A DNA stretch of 8,920 bases from CALARM01 sp964431735 (lineage in GTDB: Bacteria > Vulcanimicrobiota > SpSt-956 > JAKJGF01), in NCBI GenBank assembly GCA_964431735.1, contig CAYSLJ010000225.1:1-8920 (forward strand). Direction: 5' to 3'. The notes below the pieces were generated by a model. The model saw only the letters and a list, made by a program, of their open reading frames with translations, did not search any database and was not told the origin of the DNA. Every line of letters begins with the position of its first letter. Positions within the stretch are counted from its first letter, which is position 1. The position numbers and the translations under genes are program-made. Of the stretch, positions 5,709 to 8,920 are shown piece after piece.

Positions 5709-7775
5709 TTACCGGCTATTCTCAAGTAATTCCATCATTCTGTTTCTGTCTGTCACAGGCATATTACATGTATGATTCGTGCAGATATAAACAGCTGGTT
5801 TATTGTCTATTTCTGCAAGATCTTTTAGAAATCCTGCAATTTGTGAGAGTTCAGGAGATTTCAACAATAGAATCTTATTCGGCAAAAATCTTCTCCTCAG
5901 ACTTCTGAGTATATCCTTTGTATCTTCAGATTTCATATCTCCGGCTATGACTACTTCAGAAGAAGGGCCTGTGGCGAAATCCAGGCTCATCATAAGATAT
6001 GTATGGGCAAGGGGCAGGTGGTTTACTTCCCTGGCAAAGGTTCTGCATATTTCTTCACTGTATCTTTCATAATCAGTGTTTCCCGTTATCCCTGCAATAC
6101 GCAATAGATTAAGCATGGCTACGGAATTGCCTGAAGGAACTGCACCGTCATATATTTCCTTCTGCCGGACAATGAGTTTTTCTCCGTCGTCAGGGGTAAC
6201 ATAAAAAGCTCCTCCTTTATCATCCCGGAAGTGCTTTAAGAGACTATCATTAAGCTCTATAGCTCTTTTCAGATGTGTAACATTAAAATCTGTTTCATAA
6301 AGTTCAAGCAATGCCCATATAAGAAAAGCATAGTCGTCTATATTACCGGCCAGACCTGCCTCTCCGTCTCTATATCTATGAAGTAATCTTCCTTCTTTAT
6401 ACATATGATTGAATATAAAATCTGTTGCTTTAAGGGCAGCATAAAGATAGTCAGGTTCATCAAACACCTGTGACGCTTTAGATAGTGCAGCAATCATAAG
6501 ACCGTTCCAGTCTGTCAGTATCTTATCATCTTTAAAGGGATGAATTCTTTTTTCTCTTTCTTTAAAGAGTTTTTTTCGCGATTCTTCAAGTCTTTCCCTG
6601 AGATCTTTTTCTGAAATCTTCATATGAAGGGCTGTTTCATAAAGAGGTTTTTTCAGATAAAGAATATTTCCCCCGAAAACCTCTTCGTTAAAATTTCCGT
6701 CTTTCGTAACATTATATACAGTACAAAAAAGTTCTCCCTCTTCTTTTCCGAGTATTCTGAGAATTTCTTCTTCCGTCGAGAGATAAAATTTGCCTTCCAC
6801 TCCTTCACTGTCCGCATCTTCGGCAGAATAAAATCCTCCTTCAGGAGAAGTCATATTACGAAAGACATATGCAAAAATCTCACAGGCAGTATGTTTATAT
6901 TCCTCTTTTCCTGTTACCTGAAAAGCTTCTGTATAGGCCATTGCAAGTAAAGCCTGATCATAGAGCATTTTTTCAAAATGAGGTAAAAACCATCTGTCAT
7001 CTGTTGAATAACGATGAAACCCGTAACCGACATGATCATAAATTCCTCCGAGCCTCATAAATTTAAGAGTCTTCTCTACCATTTCAAGAGCCATTGGCTC
7101 ATCATATTTTTTCCAGTACCGGAGGAGAAAGAGCAGATTATGAGGAGTAGGAAATTTCGGCGCTCTTCCGAAGCCACCGTATATATGATCAAAACGGCCT
7201 GCAAGCTGTTCAAAGGTTTTCTTGAGATTCTTTTCATCAAGCTTCTCACCTTTTTCCTTTACTTCCAGTTTCTCAAGTGTTTCGGTAAAATCTTCGGCAG
7301 TAATTAATATATCATAATGACTTTCTTTCCATAGTTTTTTTATTTTATTTATGAGTGAAATCATTCCCGCTCTTCCGTAACGATCTTCTTTAGGTATGTA
7401 GGTGCCGGCAAAAAAAGGCTTTTTATCGGGAGTCATAATTATGGTAAGAGGCCACCCGCCTCCTCCTGTTATTATCTGACAGACTGTCATATAAATCCCG
7501 TCTATATCAGGCCTTTCTTCTCTGTCTACCTTGACGGAAACAAAAGTTTCATTCATAAGGGAAGCAACTTCATGATCTTCAAAAGACTCATGAGCCATTA
7601 CATGACACCAGTGGCATGTAGAATAACCTGTGGAAAGAAATACCGGTTTATCTTCCTTTCTTGCCTTCTCAAAAGCTTCTTCACACCAGGGATACCAGTC
7701 TACAGGGTTGGCGGCATGCTGAAGTAAATAAGGGCTTTTTTCATGGATAAGTCTGTTGTGTTTATTTTCTGTCAT
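5709..7775 (-). CDS. Thioredoxin-fold DUF255 protein (YyaL/SSP411 family)
   Basis: A complete 688-residue member of the YyaL/spermatogenesis-associated protein 20 (SSP411) family, usual length about 650-750. The N-terminal thioredoxin-like domain (about 1-165) opens with the family signature LIHEKSPYLLQHAANPVDWY (9-28) and carries the C-H-W-C motif at 54-57 followed by HVMAHESFED. Then come DREERPD (84-90), GGGGWPL (104-110) and FAGTYIP (122-128). The rest is the alpha/alpha-barrel region seen in six-hairpin glycosidases and epimerases, with APKFP (205-209) and HFEKMLYDQA (266-275) conserved, and a late C-x-x-x-x-C-x-x-P-V motif at the C-terminus. No signal peptide, so it is probably cytoplasmic. 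The biochemical role of the family is not firmly established; redox activity or sugar binding are guesses from fold. AAGGAGA precedes the ATG by 8 bases. Nothing looks broken. Confidence 0.95.
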   Translation of the reverse strand: MTENKHNRLIHEKSPYLLQHAANPVDWYPWCEEAFEKARKEDKPVFLSTGYSTCHWCHVMAHESFEDHEVASLMNETFVSVKVDREERPDIDGIYMTVCQIITGGGGWPLTIIMTPDKKPFFAGTYIPKEDRYGRAGMISLINKIKKLWKESHYDILITAEDFTETLEKLEVKEKGEKLDEKNLKKTFEQLAGRFDHIYGGFGRAPKFPTPHNLLFLLRYWKKYDEPMALEMVEKTLKFMRLGGIYDHVGYGFHRYSTDDRWFLPHFEKMLYDQALLAMAYTEAFQVTGKEEYKHTACEIFAYVFRNMTSPEGGFYSAEDADSEGVEGKFYLSTEEEILRILGKEEGELFCTVYNVTKDGNFNEEVFGGNILYLKKPLYETALHMKISEKDLRERLEESRKKLFKEREKRIHPFKDDKILTDWNGLMIAALSKASQVFDEPDYLYAALKATDFIFNHMYKEGRLLHRYRDGEAGLAGNIDDYAFLIWALLELYETDFNVTHLKRAIELNDSLLKHFRDDKGGAFYVTPDDGEKLIVRQKEIYDGAVPSGNSVAMLNLLRIAGITGNTDYERYSEEICRTFAREVNHLPLAHTYLMMSLDFATGPSSEVVIAGDMKSEDTKDILRSLRRRFLPNKILLLKSPELSQIAGFLKDLAEIDNKPAVYICTNHTCNMPVTDRNRMMELLENSR

Positions 7776-7835
7776 TTTATTTTTCTCCTTTATGTAATCT
7801 AGAACTTAACGCCCTCCAGGCGAGTTGTTTAAAGC

Positions 7836-7894
7836 TGAAGATTGAATGTTGAGCTTTGAAATTAACATTAAACTCTCAACTCTCAGTTCTCAAC
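7836..7894. repeat. AT-rich heptad array (TGAxxxT / AACTCTC)
   Basis: The sequence divides into successive 7-base units: TGAAGAT, TGAATGT, TGAGCTT, TGAAATT, AACATTA, AACTCTC, AACTCTC, AGTTCTC, AAC. The left half is built on TTGA-type units and the right half on their reverse complement (TCAA/CTCAA), so the array is also a loose inverted repeat. The period equals that of the ACGCGTN arrays, though the unit sequence is different. Confidence 0.65.
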
Positions 7895-7972
7895 CATATA
7901 TAGTTTAACCGGAATGAAAATTCCTATCCATTTACTGACCTGAGCATAAGCATGTAATAACAGTCTTCCTCC

Positions 7973-8001
7973 CGTCACGCGTAACGCGTTACGCGTCACG
8001 A
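7973..8001. repeat. ACGCGTN heptad array, second locus
   Basis: ACGCGT recurs every 7 bases with variable bases A, T, C, preceded by a CGTC edge and ending in CACGA exactly like the array at 3480-3510. Bases 7978-7995 form a perfect 18-base palindrome (CGCGTAACGCGTTACGCG). The nearest coding starts are the DUF255 gene 198 bases to the left and the lipoprotein 182 bases to the right. Confidence 0.9.
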
Positions 8002-8143
8002 GAGCAGATATTTATTATTTATGCTCACCTCAATAAATTACAGGGCAAATCTTTTATTCTTACCGGACACGTTTTATCCTTTCTAATATTTTTTTTATTA
8101 ACTGAATTTCTAAAGGAAATAAATAAAAAAAAAAGAATTTTTA

Positions 8144-8152
8144 TGTTATAAG
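8144..8152 (+). promoter_or_regulatory. Candidate extended -10 promoter for the lipoprotein
   Basis: TGTTATAAG fits an extended -10 element (TG, one base, TATAAG against TATAAT). Transcription would begin near 8159, leaving a leader of about 24 bases that contains the ribosome binding site. There is no good -35 box at the 17-base distance; that place is an A-rich tract, which may act as an UP-like element. This is inference from consensus only. Confidence 0.35.
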
Positions 8153-8169
8153 ACAATAAAAAAACAAAA

Positions 8170-8174
8170 GGGAG
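8170..8174 (+). promoter_or_regulatory. Ribosome binding site that decides the lipoprotein start
   Basis: GGGAG (within AAGGGAG) is followed by 8 bases and then ATG at 8183. The upstream in-frame GTG at 8174 overlaps this site, so it cannot be the start that the site serves. Confidence 0.65.
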
Positions 8175-8182
8175 TGGCAATA

Positions 8183-8860
8183 ATGTTTAAAGTTAAAACC
8201 TTAATCTATGTTCTTCTCATAGTTTTTTCCTCTGCTTATTTTTCTGGATGTTGCGGTTTCTGTAATGCCTTTATGGAGGGAGTTAAAGAAGGAAGTAAAC
8301 CCAAGGTTCCTGTAAAAATGTCTCTTGATGATTTAAATGAAAAAGGTGCTGCCCCCGGTGCTTACATTCAAATTTCAGGTATACCAAGTTATTATGATAT
8401 GGTTTACACCTATTCTTACGATAAGAATAAAGACCCCAATGATCCGAACAGCATAAACAGCATAAACAGTATTTATTACCCGGTCATGTCAAAAAAACAG
8501 TATGAACTCTATATGAAATCACTGGTTAAAAATGACGGAGGCGGATATAATATAGATATAAAGAAAGCCGAAACATTCGGTTTAAAATTCAGAGTTTTTG
8601 TAAGTCATTATGAAAGAAAAAAAAGTTTTGTAGATGATCCCGGTAAAGAAAAAATGACAGTTTATACGGGCCCTGCCTATTCGGGAAAAGAAATAGATGA
8701 AAAGGCACTGAATTTAATAAAAAGCAGTGAAATAGGGCCGTTGTTACATGACGAACTTATACTTATTTATATGGCAGATCCCGATACTGTTCCTGCCGCA
8801 ACTGACGATCCCAACACCTCATCCGGTAAAGAAACTGAAAAAGATTCTGAAACAAAATAG
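8183..8860 (+). CDS. Putative lipoprotein of unknown function
   Basis: A 225-residue exported protein I do not recognise. Residues 1-22 form a lipoprotein signal (basic FKVK, hydrophobic LIYVLLIVF, lipobox F-S-G-C with Cys 23), followed by CGFC. The mature part has a region starting SLDDLNEKGAAPGAYIQISG (47-66), a Tyr-rich stretch (70-79), the low-complexity NDPNSINSINSI (86-97), a YYPVMS segment (98-103), and a mixed alpha/beta part up to LLHDELILIYMAD (187-199). The tail (200-225) is acidic and Thr/Ser/Glu/Asp-rich, probably disordered. No transmembrane helix after the signal and no catalytic motif are apparent. It is transcribed away from the DUF255 gene and stands alone in the window. The ATG at 8183 is chosen over the GTG at 8174 for its ribosome-binding-site spacing. 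Confidence 0.8.
   Translation: MFKVKTLIYVLLIVFSSAYFSGCCGFCNAFMEGVKEGSKPKVPVKMSLDDLNEKGAAPGAYIQISGIPSYYDMVYTYSYDKNKDPNDPNSINSINSIYYPVMSKKQYELYMKSLVKNDGGGYNIDIKKAETFGLKFRVFVSHYERKKSFVDDPGKEKMTVYTGPAYSGKEIDEKALNLIKSSEIGPLLHDELILIYMADPDTVPAATDDPNTSSGKETEKDSETK
8447..8473 (+). repeat. In-frame 9-base tandem repeat coding N-S-I
   Basis: AACAGCATA occurs twice and is followed by a third, diverged copy, AACAGTATT, giving Asn-Ser-Ile three times within the lipoprotein. The unit is a multiple of three, so copy-number change would lengthen or shorten the protein without a frameshift. Confidence 0.85.
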
Positions 8861-8908
8861 TCACCAAGGGGTTGTCAAGAAATAACCCAATCATATTTAC
8901 GTCTATAT

Positions 8909-8920
8909 CGTGACGCGTAA
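8909..8920. repeat. ACGCGTN heptad array, third locus, cut by window edge
   Basis: CGTGACGCGTAA at the right edge is the start of another array. Read on the minus strand it gives TTACGCGTCACGATA, the same CGCGTCACGA terminus as the other two arrays, so this one is in the opposite orientation. Its other end lies outside the window. Confidence 0.7.

Larger units (their letters stand above)
7776..8182. other. Divergent intergenic region rich in period-7 repeats
   Basis: This 407-base gap separates the leftward DUF255 gene from the rightward lipoprotein gene, so it should hold promoters for both. It contains the DUF255 ribosome binding site (AAGGAGA at about 7784-7790, minus strand), the TTGA-type heptads at 7836-7894, the ACGCGTN array at 7973-8001, and an A-rich tract from about 8104 leading to the likely lipoprotein promoter. 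I see no convincing gene, RNA or terminator in it. The longest open frame starting with ATG that I noticed (near 7914) is only nine codons. Confidence 0.7.

Noticed and set aside
7808..7825. Imperfect hairpin (AACGCC ... GGCGAGTT) upstream of the DUF255 gene as a leader regulator.
   Set aside because: The stem is short and bulged, and there is no recognisable riboswitch or leader-peptide feature.
7911..7924. GGAAT-GAAA-ATTCC hairpin in the divergent intergenic region.
   Set aside because: A five-base stem alone, with no T tract or gene context, is expected by chance in this length.
8868..8888. GGGTT ... AACCC hairpin just after the lipoprotein stop as a terminator.
   Set aside because: The stem is only five base pairs with a ten-base loop and no T run follows.

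Overview
The window reads as a piece of an AT-rich genome of a diderm (Gram-negative type) bacterium. Three proteins carry lipobox-type signal sequences, another has a clear Sec signal ending AEA, and most genes have AAGGAG-type ribosome binding sites. I cannot place the organism; the gene set and the unusual intergenic heptad repeats fit an uncultured or deep-branching lineage more than a well-studied one, but that is an inference.

Layout. On the minus strand, reading right to left: (7775-5709) a complete thioredoxin-fold DUF255/YyaL/SSP411-family protein; (5557-4946) a small double zinc-ribbon (zf-TFIIB-like) protein; (4845-3514) a prokaryotic pentameric ligand-gated ion channel (Cys-loop/Pro-loop receptor superfamily) whose extracellular domain carries two related helical inserts; (3479-3321) an open frame that looks like a small lipoprotein without a normal start codon; (3297-2371) a PhnD-type periplasmic solute-binding lipoprotein; and (2352-52) a large exported protein with about twelve 'D-x-x-G-N/D-D-x-Y' repeats of roughly 26-29 residues. 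On the plus strand, (8183-8860) is an unrecognised lipoprotein. It is divergent from the DUF255 gene across a 407-base region of short repeats.

Repeats. Arrays of ACGCGTN heptads (the palindromic hexamer ACGCGT every 7 bases, one variable base between copies) occur in three intergenic places: 3480-3510, 7973-8001 and the right edge from 8909. A second, AT-richer period-7 array lies at 7836-7894. A 47-48 base imperfect inverted repeat (about 77% identity) brackets the solute-binding/repeat-protein pair at 1-47 and 3433-3480. Its right copy abuts the first ACGCGTN array.

How the genes may work together (inference). The solute-binding protein and the repeat protein are almost certainly co-transcribed (18 bases between stop and preferred start). 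No ABC permease or ATPase is present, so the binding protein may act as a sensor or ligand presenter rather than as part of a transporter. Lying next to a ligand-gated channel gene, it could be a ligand-delivery partner for the channel. The zinc-ribbon and DUF255 genes look like general housekeeping genes. The most distinctive element is the channel with the duplicated helical domain inserted twice in its ligand-binding domain.
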